Origin: an uncultured Clostridia bacterium
GTDB taxonomy: Bacteria > Bacillota > Clostridia > Christensenellales > CAG-917
NCBI GenBank assembly: GCA_934277615.1
Contig: CAKQUV010000002.1
Span: 1 to 64,000 of the forward strand
Direction: 5' to 3'
Length of the DNA stretch: 64,000 nucleotides
Position 1 is the first letter of the stretch; each line of letters starts with the position of its first letter. The notes under the pieces were generated by a model, which did not search any database, was not told the origin of the DNA, and worked only from the letters and a program-made list of their open reading frames with translations. Both the position numbers and the translations under genes were made by a program. Shown here one piece after another: positions 42,667 to 51,275 of this stretch.

Positions 42667-43755
42667 ATGCCAAAATATATAGTTTCCTCTTCGCCGCATA
42701 TATCCACGACGTTCACGACGAGAAAAATGATGCTGGACGTCATTATCGCGCTCGTTCCAGCGACAATCGCAAGCATTTTGCTTTACGGATTCTATCCGCT
42801 TTGCATGATGATTCTTTGCGTTGGGTCGTGCGTGTTTGCGGAGTGGCTGTTCAACGTAATCGGAAAGCGCTATCAGAGCGTGGGCGATTTGTCGGCGGTT
42901 GTTACGGGTATGATACTCGCGCTCAATCTTCCGCCGGTGGTGCCGTTCTACGTGCCTATGGTGGGCGGTTTCTTTGCCATTCTCGTGGTGAAGATGCTCT
43001 TTGGCGGTATCGGTAAGAATTTTGCAAATCCCGCAATCACGGCGCGCATATTCCTGCTTTTGTGCTGGACGACGGTTATGACCAACTTTGTCGCTCCAAT
43101 CGACCTCAAAGACGGCGCAAACCTCTTCTCGTTCTTCAATCAAGCGGTGAATATCGATATCAGCGCAATCACGAGCGCAACTCCGCTTGCAGGAGTGAAG
43201 TCCGCAGTCAAGACGGGCGCAAATCCCGCGCTCGGGCTCAACGCGCTCGATATGTTCCTCGGAAGAATAGGCGGCAGCGCAGGCGAGGTCAGCACTCTTG
43301 CAATCCTCATCGGCGGCGTATACTTGCTTATCCGCAGAGTTATAGACTGGCGCATTCCCGCGCTTTATATCGGCTCGACGGTGGTGTTTACCGCAATATT
43401 CTTTGCAGGCAGCGGATACGTCGGAGAGTACATATGGACATACTTGCTCGGCGGCGGTCTTATGTTCGGCGCGTTCTTTATGGCAACCGACTATGCGACT
43501 TCGCCAAAGACTTGCCTTGCGGTGGTCATCTACGGCGTGGGGCTCGGCTTCCTGACGGTGATATTCAGAAAGTACGGCACTATGAACGAGGGCGTGTCCT
43601 TTGCGATACTCCTTATGAACGTGCTTACGCCGTTGCTTGACAGAATTATGCCGAGAGTGTTCGGCGCACCTAAGAAGAACAACTTTGCAAAACTTACTAA
43701 AAAACATAAAAAAGACGGCGGTGAAGCAGCCACGGCCGAAGGAGGTGCGAAATGA
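42667..43755 (+). CDS. rnfD: Rnf electron transport complex subunit D
   Basis: A 362-residue integral membrane subunit with about eight to ten helices and covalently bound FMN. The flavinylation segment is ITSATPLAG, with Thr172 as the expected attachment residue; the motif usually reads D-x-x-(S/T)-(G/S)-A-T, and here Ser or Ala stands where Asp is usual. GGIGKNFANPAITARIF near residues 115-131 and MLLPTDYATSP-like FFMATDYATSP near 274-284 are family hallmarks. It starts one base after the rnfC stop and overlaps rnfG by four bases. Confidence 0.96.
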   Translation: MPKYIVSSSPHISTTFTTRKMMLDVIIALVPATIASILLYGFYPLCMMILCVGSCVFAEWLFNVIGKRYQSVGDLSAVVTGMILALNLPPVVPFYVPMVGGFFAILVVKMLFGGIGKNFANPAITARIFLLLCWTTVMTNFVAPIDLKDGANLFSFFNQAVNIDISAITSATPLAGVKSAVKTGANPALGLNALDMFLGRIGGSAGEVSTLAILIGGVYLLIRRVIDWRIPALYIGSTVVFTAIFFAGSGYVGEYIWTYLLGGGLMFGAFFMATDYATSPKTCLAVVIYGVGLGFLTVIFRKYGTMNEGVSFAILLMNVLTPLLDRIMPRVFGAPKKNNFAKLTKKHKKDGGEAATAEGGAK

Positions 43756-44591
43756 GCGATAAAGACGAAATTATGCAACAAGTCGCACCCGAAAAAGACG
43801 TAAACTCGGTGGAAAACGAAAGCGTTGAAAGTGCGGAAAACGTTCAAAACGAAAGTGTGGAAAACACTGCTAACGAAGTCGTAGAAGTGCAATCGCAAGA
43901 AGAAAACAACACCGAAAATATGCAAAATATCGTCGAGAACAACGCCGAAAACGTGCAAAATAACGCTGAAAACAGCGCGAAAACCAAGAAGAAATTTAAA
44001 CTCGGAACGGTTGCCAAATGCACGCTCGTGCTTGTTGTGATCGCGGTTGTCGCAGGCATTTTGCTGGGCGTTGTCAACTGGCTTACGTACGTCGATCCCG
44101 ACAGCGTGATTATAGAAAAATGTGCGACGGTGTACGAAGTGTCCGCAGACAACGTGAGCAAAAACGATGATAGGGTGTATACCTACAAGAATACGAAGAA
44201 CCTTGTCAAATCCTGTTTCGAGGCAAAGGACGAGAGCGGAAACGTGCTCGGATATTGCTATTATTCCGTCGGCGCAGGTGCAAAAGACGGTGAAATAGAG
44301 TTGCTTGTTTACATCGACGCAAAAGGTGTAATCAAGGATATCGAAGTGTACGAACAAGGCGAAACGGCAGGTTATTTCGACAGAGTGGAAAAAGCCAATA
44401 AATCCAAATACGTCGGCTTAGATATCACAAAAATCGATAGATTGACGCTTATTTCGTCGGGAAGCGAACCGACGGCAGAGGGTGAAATCGCGGCGGTCAG
44501 CCAAGCGACTTATACCTCTACCGGCTATCACAATGCGGTCGCAGCGGCAGTGTATGCGTACCTTGCGGCTATGGGAGGTAATGCGCAATGA
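43752..44591 (+). CDS. rnfG: Rnf electron transport complex subunit G with long acidic N-terminal extension
   Basis: A 279-residue subunit with one membrane helix (about 92-115) and an extracytoplasmic FMN-binding domain. The flavinylation motif is VSQATYTS with Thr253 as the expected site; the usual Gly of (S/T)GAT is Gln here. Residues 1-80 are a low-complexity Asn/Glu/Val-rich stretch with repeats such as ENVQNESVEN, on the cytoplasmic side, which ordinary RnfG (about 180-210 aa) lacks. It overlaps both rnfD and rnfE by four bases. ApbE at 30201-31202 is the likely modifying enzyme. Confidence 0.93.
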   Translation: MSDKDEIMQQVAPEKDVNSVENESVESAENVQNESVENTANEVVEVQSQEENNTENMQNIVENNAENVQNNAENSAKTKKKFKLGTVAKCTLVLVVIAVVAGILLGVVNWLTYVDPDSVIIEKCATVYEVSADNVSKNDDRVYTYKNTKNLVKSCFEAKDESGNVLGYCYYSVGAGAKDGEIELLVYIDAKGVIKDIEVYEQGETAGYFDRVEKANKSKYVGLDITKIDRLTLISSGSEPTAEGEIAAVSQATYTSTGYHNAVAAAVYAYLAAMGGNAQ

Positions 44592-45283
44592 AAAAGAATG
44601 CAAAATTGCAAATAATTTCAAACGGCATCCTCGCTCAAAACCCGACGTTCAGGCTTGTTTTGGGTATGTGCCCGACGCTTGCAATCACTACAAGCGCATT
44701 CAACGGTTTGGGTATGGGGCTTGCGGCAACGCTGGTACTTATCTGCTCCAACGCGCTCGTGTCGTTGCTAAGAAAGTTTATTCCCGACAAGGTGCGTATC
44801 CCTGCGTACGTGTTGATTATCGCAACGCTTGTTACGTTGCTCGAAATGGTGCTTAAAAGATTTATCCCCACGCTGTACAGCGCGCTAGGAATTTATCTGC
44901 CGCTCATAGTGGTCAACTGTATCATTCTGGCAAGAGCGGAGGCGTTTGCAAGCACCAACAAAGTGGGCGACAGCATGCTTGACGGCTTGGGAATGGGACT
45001 CGGATTTACACTTGCGCTTACCGCGCTCGGATTTATAAGAGAACTTATCGGCGGAGGCTCGTTCTTTGGCCTCGCTATCGGCGCGTTGCCGAAGTATGCA
45101 CTCAAATTTTTCGTGTTGCCGGCGGGCGGTTTCTTGACGCTCGGCCTTGCGATGGCACTCGTCAACGCAATAAGCGATTATAGAGCAAAGAAGAGAAAAG
45201 AGGACGCCGAAAAGCGTATCAAGGACGTCGAGGACGCAAAGGCGTCGCTTGACGAAAAAGTCGAAGAAACGGAGGTTGCGTAA
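44588..45283 (+). CDS. rnfE: Rnf electron transport complex subunit E
   Basis: A 231-residue membrane protein with about six helices, homologous to RnfA. The start NGILAQNPTFRLVLGMCPTL is characteristic, and the Cys in GMCP and in VVNCI are conserved iron-sulfur-ligand candidates of the RnfA/E pair. A 40-residue charged, helical C-terminal tail (KKRKEDAEKRIKDVEDAK) extends beyond the last helix and is longer than usual. It starts inside the rnfG stop (ATGA) and shares a base with rnfA. Confidence 0.96.
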   Translation: MKKNAKLQIISNGILAQNPTFRLVLGMCPTLAITTSAFNGLGMGLAATLVLICSNALVSLLRKFIPDKVRIPAYVLIIATLVTLLEMVLKRFIPTLYSALGIYLPLIVVNCIILARAEAFASTNKVGDSMLDGLGMGLGFTLALTALGFIRELIGGGSFFGLAIGALPKYALKFFVLPAGGFLTLGLAMALVNAISDYRAKKRKEDAEKRIKDVEDAKASLDEKVEETEVA

Positions 45284-45897
45284 TGGAATACTTTTTGCTT
45301 ATAATCGGCGCAATGTTCGTAAACAACTTCGTGCTCAGTCAATTCTTGGGGTGCTGTCCTTTCCTCGGCGTGTCCAAAAAGGTGGATACCGCTCTCGGTA
45401 TGGGACTTGCGGTCACGTTCGTTATGGGCGTTGCGAGCATCTTTACTTGGCTTATACAGAAGGCACTTGTCGCGCTCGGCGTGGAATATTTGCAGACTAT
45501 TGCGTTTATTCTCGTCATTGCCGCGCTTGTGCAACTCATCGAAATGGTACTCAAAAAATATATGCCGTCGCTTTATAGCGCGCTCGGCGTATATCTTCCG
45601 CTCATCACCACCAACTGCGCGGTGCTCGGCGTTGCAATCCTCAACGTCGATACCTACGGCGTGGCAAGCGGAATCAGTCTATTGCAATCATTCCTCAACG
45701 GCGTTTTCAGCGGCGTGGGATTTTTGATTGCTATATTGTTGCTCGCAGGCGTGAGAGAAAAGATGGATAGCGACGCTATTCCCAAACCATTCAGAGGTTT
45801 CCCGATTACTCTCATTTCGGCAAGCATATTGAGCATGGCGTTCGTTGCGTTCGGCGGTCTTATCTCGTCGTCGGGCGCAATCAATCCGTTTGCTTGA
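45283..45897 (+). CDS. rnfA: Rnf electron transport complex subunit A
   Basis: A 204-residue membrane protein with about six helices. NNFVLSQFLGCCPFLGVSKK near residues 13-32 and the LITTNCAVLGVAI segment contain the conserved cysteines of the intramembrane cluster. Length and layout are canonical. It starts on the last base of the rnfE stop. Confidence 0.97.
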   Translation: MEYFLLIIGAMFVNNFVLSQFLGCCPFLGVSKKVDTALGMGLAVTFVMGVASIFTWLIQKALVALGVEYLQTIAFILVIAALVQLIEMVLKKYMPSLYSALGVYLPLITTNCAVLGVAILNVDTYGVASGISLLQSFLNGVFSGVGFLIAILLLAGVREKMDSDAIPKPFRGFPITLISASILSMAFVAFGGLISSSGAINPFA

Positions 45898-45906
45898 AGG
45901 TAGGTG

Positions 45907-46764
45907 ATGCGTATGTCGTGTTTGATTGTTGCAAGCGCAGGCGTAAATCCTTTGACTATTCTTTGGTCGCTGCTCGTACTGCTCGTGTTGGCGGCGGTAT
46001 TCGGATTTGTACTTGCGGTACTCGGAAAGAAACTTGCCGTGCATGAGGACGAACGTATAGGTCAGGTCAGAGAGCATTTGTCCGGCGCAAACTGCGGCGG
46101 TTGCGGATATGCCGGCTGCGACGCGTTCGCAAAAGCGATTGTGGAAGGCACTGCGGATATCAATGCTTGCTCGGCAACTTCTGCGGAAAACAAGAAGAAG
46201 ATCGCCGAAATTATGGGCAAGAGCATTGACGCGGAAGAAACTATGATAGTCGTGGCTTGCAAGGGCGGAAACAACGCCGTCGACAAGTACGAATATATGG
46301 GCTACGGCAACTGCAAGAGTATGGAATTGCTCGGCGGCGGCAGAAAACAATGCAAGTGGGGTTGCCTCGGTATGGGTAGCTGTGTGGACGCTTGCCCGTT
46401 CAGCGCAATGAAGATCGGCGACGAAGGCTATGCAAAGGTGCGCTACGACAGGTGCGTGGCTTGCGGAAGGTGTATAAGCGCATGCCCCAAAAAACTTGTT
46501 AAGCGTATTCCTGCGACCGCAAAATATTACGTTGCATGTTCCAACTGCCTCAGAGGCGGCAAGGAGGTGCGCGCGATATGCTCGGTGGGATGCCTTGGCT
46601 GCGGACTTTGCGCAAAAGTGTGTCCAAACGGCGCAATCACTATGGAAAACAACCTCGCGGTTATGGATTATACAAAATGCACGGGCTGCGGACTTTGCGC
46701 TCAAAAGTGCCCGTCAAAGTGCATTATGCCCACCAAACCCGAAGTCGAGGATAAAACGGAATAA
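45907..46764 (+). CDS. rnfB: Rnf electron transport complex subunit B
   Basis: A 285-residue iron-sulfur subunit, ferredoxin's electron entry point. An N-terminal membrane helix (about 15-38) is followed by GANCGGCGYAGC near residues 60-71 (the special [4Fe-4S] site with a later Cys). Several ferredoxin-like repeats come next: CKWGCLGMGSCVDACP, CVACGRCISACP, CLGCGLCAKVCP and CTGCGLCAQKCP. Start is ATG 45907 with AAGG six bases upstream; ATG 45913 is equally possible. Last gene of the operon. No terminator is visible before the ppx-like gene. Confidence 0.95.
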   Translation: MRMSCLIVASAGVNPLTILWSLLVLLVLAAVFGFVLAVLGKKLAVHEDERIGQVREHLSGANCGGCGYAGCDAFAKAIVEGTADINACSATSAENKKKIAEIMGKSIDAEETMIVVACKGGNNAVDKYEYMGYGNCKSMELLGGGRKQCKWGCLGMGSCVDACPFSAMKIGDEGYAKVRYDRCVACGRCISACPKKLVKRIPATAKYYVACSNCLRGGKEVRAICSVGCLGCGLCAKVCPNGAITMENNLAVMDYTKCTGCGLCAQKCPSKCIMPTKPEVEDKTE

Positions 46765-46833
46765 TACAATCTTTATAGATAAAGAAATTAGATATCGGAA
46801 AAATTATAGAGAAAAGAAATAGTGAAACAACAA

Positions 46834-46866
46834 GTCCGAAAGGACGCGGCGAGAGCCGTACAGGAG
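46834..46866 (+). promoter_or_regulatory. Twin GNRA-tetraloop hairpins in the leader of the ppx/gppA-like gene
   Basis: GTCC-gaaa-GGAC and CGGC-gaga-GCCG are adjacent, one base apart, and end four bases before the AGGAG ribosome site at 46862-46866. Both loops fit GNRA. They could shape access to the ribosome site or bind a protein. No known riboswitch was recognised. Confidence 0.55.
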
Positions 46867-46872
46867 ACAAAT

Positions 46873-48393
46873 ATGGAAAAAATAGCGATTATCGACATTG
46901 GCTCAAACTCAGCAAGACTCGTGCTTGTCAACGTGCTTGACGGCGGATATTTTGTCGTGTTTGACGAACTGAAAGAAACCGTCCGACTCGGTCAGGATAT
47001 GGATTGGGACGGATTCATTAAGCCCCAACGTATTGCTCAAACGATAAAAACGCTAACAATGTTCCGTCGTTTGTGCGACGCAAACAAGGTTGACAAAATC
47101 TTTGCGTACGCTACTGCGGCGGTGAGACGTGCAAAAAATCAAAAGAGTTTTCTTGACGAAGTCGCAATGACTTGCGGTATCAAGATTAAAGTGCTTTCTC
47201 CCGAAGAGCAGGCTATGCTTGTGTATCAGGGCGTAATCAACTCCATGGATATTCCCAAGGGCTTGATTATGGAAATGGGCGGCGGCTCTACAAACCTCAT
47301 TTACTACAATAGAAGAAACCTCATTCGCTTCGAAACGTTGCCTTTCGGGGCGGTTACGCTTACGGATTTGTTCAAAAACGATTCCTCGACGCCGCAAGAA
47401 AGAGCAAAGAAGATAGAGGAATTTATAGGCGAGCAACTCGAAAAAATTCCTTGGCTGGACAGCGTTGAACCGGATACGGCGTTCGTGGGCGTGGGCGGCA
47501 GTTTCCGCAATCTCGGAAGAATCAGCCGTATGATTAAGAAGTACCCCTTCAATATGACGCACAACTATGAGTTGCCCGTGAGCGAGTTTGACAACATCTA
47601 CAACACAATTAAGAAACTCGACCTCAACAGCACGATGAAGATCAAGGGATTGTCCAGCGGCAGAGCGGATATTTTCCCGAGCGCGCTTGCCGTTATGAAA
47701 GCGGTGCTTTCTCGCTTCACGTTCGAGAAGATTACCATCAGCGGTTGCGGACTCAGGGAAGGAGCGATGTTCAGATATGCCGTTCCCGGTATCAGCGAAA
47801 GACCTCTCAGCGACGTGTTGGGGCACTCGCTCTATACGCAAATGAGATATCACGACCTCAACATTGCGCACGCAGAGCATGTGTACAACCTCTCAATCCA
47901 GCTTTTCAAACAACTTAAGGTTTTGCACAAGATGCCCAGAGTGTACGTGAGAGTGCTCAAAATTGCCGCGCTTATGCACGATAGCGGTATGAGAATCAAG
48001 TTTTACAACCACCAATTGCACTCGGCATATATCATTCTCAACAGCAACCTTTACGGCGTGCCGCACAAGGATATCGTAGTGGCGGCGTTCGTTGCGGCAG
48101 GTCATAGAAAAGCCGAAAACGCACGCGACGAGATCGTCAAGTACAAGGATATGCTCACGCAAGAGGACGTTGACGCGATAAGAAAACTCAGCGTGATTTT
48201 GCGCATTGCAGAGAGCTTTGACCGCTCGCAAAGCGGCGTTGTTACGGGCATCAATTGCGATGTGCTCGGCGACAGCGTAATAGTCAAGACGGAATGCGAA
48301 AACGGCGGTGATTGCGCGCTCGAAGTCAAGGACGCAATGGGCGCTGCTGCGGAATTTAAGGTTGCATACGGCAAGAACCTCGAAATTCTGTAA
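46873..48393 (+). CDS. Ppx/GppA family phosphatase with HD-type C-terminal domain
   Basis: A 506-residue exopolyphosphatase or (p)ppGpp-related phosphatase. Start ATG 46873 follows AGGAG by six bases; a GTG 17 codons upstream would read through the leader hairpins. The ASKHA fold shows phosphate-1 DIGSNSARLVL (8-18), the EEQAMLVYQGV segment, phosphate-2 EMGGGSTNLI near 137-146 and GVGGSFRNL. The C-terminal region has ALMHDSGM near residue 375 and AAFVAAGHRK near 413, an HD-domain-like site. Which of polyphosphate or pppGpp is the substrate is unclear. Confidence 0.9.
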   Translation: MEKIAIIDIGSNSARLVLVNVLDGGYFVVFDELKETVRLGQDMDWDGFIKPQRIAQTIKTLTMFRRLCDANKVDKIFAYATAAVRRAKNQKSFLDEVAMTCGIKIKVLSPEEQAMLVYQGVINSMDIPKGLIMEMGGGSTNLIYYNRRNLIRFETLPFGAVTLTDLFKNDSSTPQERAKKIEEFIGEQLEKIPWLDSVEPDTAFVGVGGSFRNLGRISRMIKKYPFNMTHNYELPVSEFDNIYNTIKKLDLNSTMKIKGLSSGRADIFPSALAVMKAVLSRFTFEKITISGCGLREGAMFRYAVPGISERPLSDVLGHSLYTQMRYHDLNIAHAEHVYNLSIQLFKQLKVLHKMPRVYVRVLKIAALMHDSGMRIKFYNHQLHSAYIILNSNLYGVPHKDIVVAAFVAAGHRKAENARDEIVKYKDMLTQEDVDAIRKLSVILRIAESFDRSQSGVVTGINCDVLGDSVIVKTECENGGDCALEVKDAMGAAAEFKVAYGKNLEIL

Positions 48394-48399
48394 TATACA

Positions 48400-48969
48400 A
48401 TGAAAACATTTGCAAAAGATATTGTCCTTGCGTCCGCATCGCCGAGGCGCAAGGATATATTGCATAAAATGGGGCTGGACTTTCAAATCGTTCCGTCGCA
48501 CGTTGACGAGAGCAAAATCAGGGCGATTTTGCCTTGCAATCTCGTAAAACGACTTGCGATAGCCAAAGCGGACGACGTGGCGTCTGAATGCTGCGGCGTT
48601 ACGGTGATATCGGCGGATACGATAGTCGCAAAAGGGCTGAAAGTGTACGGAAAGCCCAAGGACGAAGCAGGCGCAATCGCAATGATATCCTCGCTCAACA
48701 ATAAGTGGCATACCGTTTACACGGGCGTGTGCGTGAAGTGCGGCGAGGAGCAAAAAGTGTTTTGCGTGGCGTCCAAAGTCAAGTTCAAAAACCTTACGCG
48801 AGCGGATATAGAGGAGTACGTCAAAGTGTGCAAGCCCCTTGACAAAGCCGGCGCGTACGGGATACAAGACGACAAAATAGTGGAAAAATACAAGGGCAGT
48901 TACACAAATATCGTGGGGTTGCCCGAGGAAAAACTTGCCGAGGTTTTGAGGCAAGTCGGAGTTATCTGA
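48400..48969 (+). CDS. maf: Maf family nucleoside triphosphate pyrophosphatase
   Basis: A 189-residue house-cleaning pyrophosphatase that hydrolyses dTTP/UTP or modified nucleotides. LASASPRRKDIL (10-21), the SADTIVAKG segment near 70-78 and GAYGIQD with GSYTNIVGLPEE near the C-terminus are Maf hallmarks. It precedes the mreB-like gene with a one-base overlap; maf next to mreBCD-min is the Bacillus arrangement, which supports the assignment. Confidence 0.94.
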   Translation: MKTFAKDIVLASASPRRKDILHKMGLDFQIVPSHVDESKIRAILPCNLVKRLAIAKADDVASECCGVTVISADTIVAKGLKVYGKPKDEAGAIAMISSLNNKWHTVYTGVCVKCGEEQKVFCVASKVKFKNLTRADIEEYVKVCKPLDKAGAYGIQDDKIVEKYKGSYTNIVGLPEEKLAEVLRQVGVI

Positions 48970-49967
48970 TGGCAACTATAGAACTTTCAATCGATTTAGG
49001 CAGTAAATTTATCACCATATACCAAAAAGGTATAGGGCTTGTCTTGCGTGAGCCTGCAATCGCAATCGCAACCAAAGCGCGCAACCGCCTCGAAATCAGA
49101 GACGCAGGTTATCGCGCAGAAAGCGTTATGACGGGCGCGCTCGGCGGAGCAAAGGTCATCGCGCCTATCAAAGAAGGCATTATCGTGGATGAAGAGATGG
49201 CAACCATGCTTCTTGCCTACTTCCTCAAAAAGATTATGCCCGAGGGATTGTTCCCTCCGAGAATTAAGGCAATCGTGTCCATTTGCGAGTCCTCGTCCAG
49301 TTCGGACAGACGCGCGGTGGAAAAGTGCTGCCTCAAGGCAGGCATAAAAGAGGTTACTCTCGTCGAGTCGGGATTGAGCCTTTTGGCATACACGGGCAGT
49401 ATCGGCGGACTTTTCGTCGATATCGGCGGCGGAAAAACGGAAATCTCTGCTGTTACCAACCACGGCATCGCGACGGGTTGCTCCGTCAATATCGCAGGCG
49501 ACGCTTTCAACAACGCAATTATCGACAGCCTTTATATGAATTACGGCGTGAAAGTGGGTGAATTTACCATAGAAAACCTCAAAAAATCCGCGCTTTCCTT
49601 CTATATCAACGACGAGGGCAGTTATGCGGTAAGCGGCGGCAGCGCGGACGGCTCTCCTCGCTCCCTCTACGTTACGGCAGAGGCTATGCGCAATGCGGTT
49701 ATTCCGCTTGTCGATGATGTGATCGAAGTGATTATGTCCGTCCTCAATCAAACTCCGCCCGAATTGTCTGCGGAAATCTTGCGCAAGGGCATATTCGTCA
49801 GTGGCGGAAGCTTGCATATCCCCGGACTTATCGAATATCTCGAACAAGCTCTCGAACTTCCCGTAACTCCGCTCAAAGACATCGAAAACGCCATAGCGAT
49901 TGGCGGCGCGAAGTTCTTTGACGAGCGGAATCTATTATCCGATATGCTCGGAGTCAAATTGTATTAA
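48969..49967 (+). CDS. MreB-like actin homologue (divergent)
   Basis: A 332-residue ASKHA-fold protein. Phosphate-1 IDLGSKFITIY (8-18), phosphate-2 VDIGGGKTEIS near 148-158 and the adenosine loop VSGGSLHIPGLIEYL near 276-290 follow MreB, with GYRAE, APIKEGIIVD and a basic patch also like MreB. It is more divergent than a standard MreB and lacks clear mreC and mreD after it; the min genes follow instead. It would be a membrane-associated filament organising wall synthesis. The stop lies in variable-stem element copy 3. Confidence 0.85.
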   Translation: MATIELSIDLGSKFITIYQKGIGLVLREPAIAIATKARNRLEIRDAGYRAESVMTGALGGAKVIAPIKEGIIVDEEMATMLLAYFLKKIMPEGLFPPRIKAIVSICESSSSSDRRAVEKCCLKAGIKEVTLVESGLSLLAYTGSIGGLFVDIGGGKTEISAVTNHGIATGCSVNIAGDAFNNAIIDSLYMNYGVKVGEFTIENLKKSALSFYINDEGSYAVSGGSADGSPRSLYVTAEAMRNAVIPLVDDVIEVIMSVLNQTPPELSAEILRKGIFVSGGSLHIPGLIEYLEQALELPVTPLKDIENAIAIGGAKFFDERNLLSDMLGVKLY

Positions 49968-50090
49968 AGCGCACTATTTAGCGAATAACTGCGGCAACAC
50001 CCGTTTGCTACAAAATCACGTACGTCTTGTACGTTGGGTTTTGTATCAAACGGGTGTTTTCTTGTTCTTCATCTAAATATTGCGCTTTAA
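49964..50090 (+). repeat. Variable-stem 3' element, copy 3 (on the mreB-like stop codon)
   Basis: Nested stems are TTAAAGCGC/GCGCTTTAA (contains TAA), TATTTAG/CTAAATA, ACACCCGTTTG/CAAACGGGTGT (11 bp), ACAAAA/TTTTGT and ACGTAC/GTACGT. Unpaired boxes ATAACTGCGGCA (49985-49996) and TTTCTTGTTC (50058-50067) equal those of the copies at 14195 and 24591. A further shared motif AAGCGGAATATTCC lies downstream at 50133-50146. No gene is seen between here and minD. Confidence 0.85.
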
Positions 50091-50188
50091 TATAATTTGA
50101 TGCTTTTTGTCCAATGCTCAAACTTTATTATTAAGCGGAATATTCCATATATTACTTATCGACAAAAATAGTATTGCTTTTACATAAT

Positions 50189-50217
50189 CGGACGTTTGTT
50201 GCAGGCGTTCGTTTTTT
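50189..50217 (+). terminator. Terminator-like hairpin just upstream of minD
   Basis: CGGACG pairs with CGTTCG (one G-T) around an 11-base loop, followed directly by T6, only 11 bases before the minD ATG. It could end upstream transcription or act as an attenuator in the minD leader. Confidence 0.55.
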
Positions 50218-50228
50218 ATTATGAGAGT

Positions 50229-50978
50229 ATGAGAAAAATTGTTGTTACTTCCGGCAAGGGCGGGGTGGGCAAGACCACTGTTACGGCGACGCTCGGGCGA
50301 AAACTGGCTTTGCACGGATATAGGGTTGTGCTTGTCGATGGCGACGTGGGACTTAATAATCTCGACGTCGTTACGGGCATAGAAAGAAGAGTTGTTTATG
50401 ACATAGGCGACGTGTTGTCCGGACGGTGCAGGGCGTTTCAGGCGCTTGTAAACGACGGCGAAAGCCCTATGAAAATACTTCCGTCGTCAAAAGACAGCGC
50501 TTTGCTTACGGCGCAGTCGTTCAGAGGCGTGGTGGACGGTTTTTGCGATTTCGATTTTGTAATTGTGGATTGCCCTGCAGGCATAGAGCAGGGCTTTCAC
50601 CGCGCAGTGTCCGCTTGCGACGAGGCAATCGTGGTTACAACTCCGTCGGCTTCGGCAATTAGGGATGCGGACAAGGTGATAAGACTGCTTGCAAGTTATA
50701 GGCTCAAAGACGTGTCGCTTGTCGTAAACAGAGTGCGCCCAGATATGGTGGCAAGAGGCGAGATGTTGGGTGCAAGCGAGATAGGCTCGCTTCTCCACGT
50801 TGCGCCGATAGGAGTAGTGCCCGAGGACGATATGATTACTCTGTATCAACAGCTCGGCGCAGTGCCGTCGAGGGCTATATCCGAGAGGGCGTTCGAGGCG
50901 CTTGCCAGGAACGTTGCCGAGTGCAGCAAGGCGTACGTCGACGTGTCTATGAGAAGACGATTTAGGAGATTCAGATGA
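50229..50978 (+). CDS. minD: Septum-site determining ATPase MinD
   Basis: A 249-residue ParA/MinD ATPase. Deviant Walker A KGGVGKTT (10-17), switch II-type DGDVGLNNLD near 37-46 and Walker B VIVDCPAGIEQGF near 118-130 are present. The C-terminus ends in a short basic amphipathic stretch (MRRRFRRFR), the expected membrane-targeting helix. Start at ATG 50229 matches the family; a longer frame runs into the terminator-like hairpin. The ATGA overlap with minE shows coupling. MinC was not seen in the window. Confidence 0.93.
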   Translation: MRKIVVTSGKGGVGKTTVTATLGRKLALHGYRVVLVDGDVGLNNLDVVTGIERRVVYDIGDVLSGRCRAFQALVNDGESPMKILPSSKDSALLTAQSFRGVVDGFCDFDFVIVDCPAGIEQGFHRAVSACDEAIVVTTPSASAIRDADKVIRLLASYRLKDVSLVVNRVRPDMVARGEMLGASEIGSLLHVAPIGVVPEDDMITLYQQLGAVPSRAISERAFEALARNVAECSKAYVDVSMRRRFRRFR

Positions 50979-51226
50979 GAGTTGACAGGACGATCGCAAA
51001 CCGTATGCGAGAGATGCTTACGCAAGATTGCGTTGGCGTAAAGGAAGGTTTTTTGTGTGCGCTCAAAGGTGATATAAACAACCTCTTGCGCGATTATTTT
51101 GAAACGGAAGGTGAGGCGCAAGTAAAAATCACGCAAAGCGAGGACGGGAAATACTGCGTCGCTATCGAAACAAAAGCGGCGCGGATAAAACAATTCGATA
51201 CGACTATGGATATAAAAAGGTTTTGA
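50975..51226 (+). CDS. minE: MinE-like cell division topological factor
   Basis: An 83-residue protein. Its middle and end (LKGDINNLLRDYFE, then GEAQVKITQSEDGKYCVAIE) match the MinE topological domain of about 30-80 residues, and the N-terminal TIANRMREML helix corresponds to the MinD-contact region. It overlaps minD by four bases. MinE stimulates MinD ATPase to set the division site. Among Clostridia MinE-containing Min systems are known. Assignment is by pattern and neighbour, since sequence conservation is modest. Confidence 0.75.
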   Translation: MRVDRTIANRMREMLTQDCVGVKEGFLCALKGDINNLLRDYFETEGEAQVKITQSEDGKYCVAIETKAARIKQFDTTMDIKRF

Positions 51227-51275
51227 CGTTCTAATTTGCAACCTGCACACATAGAGTATATGCGAGGTGACAAAT

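Noticed and set aside
42556..44357. Long opposite-strand ORFs across the rnf genes
   Set aside because: They are shadows of the well-recognised rnfD and rnfG frames, Cys/His-rich and without start signals.
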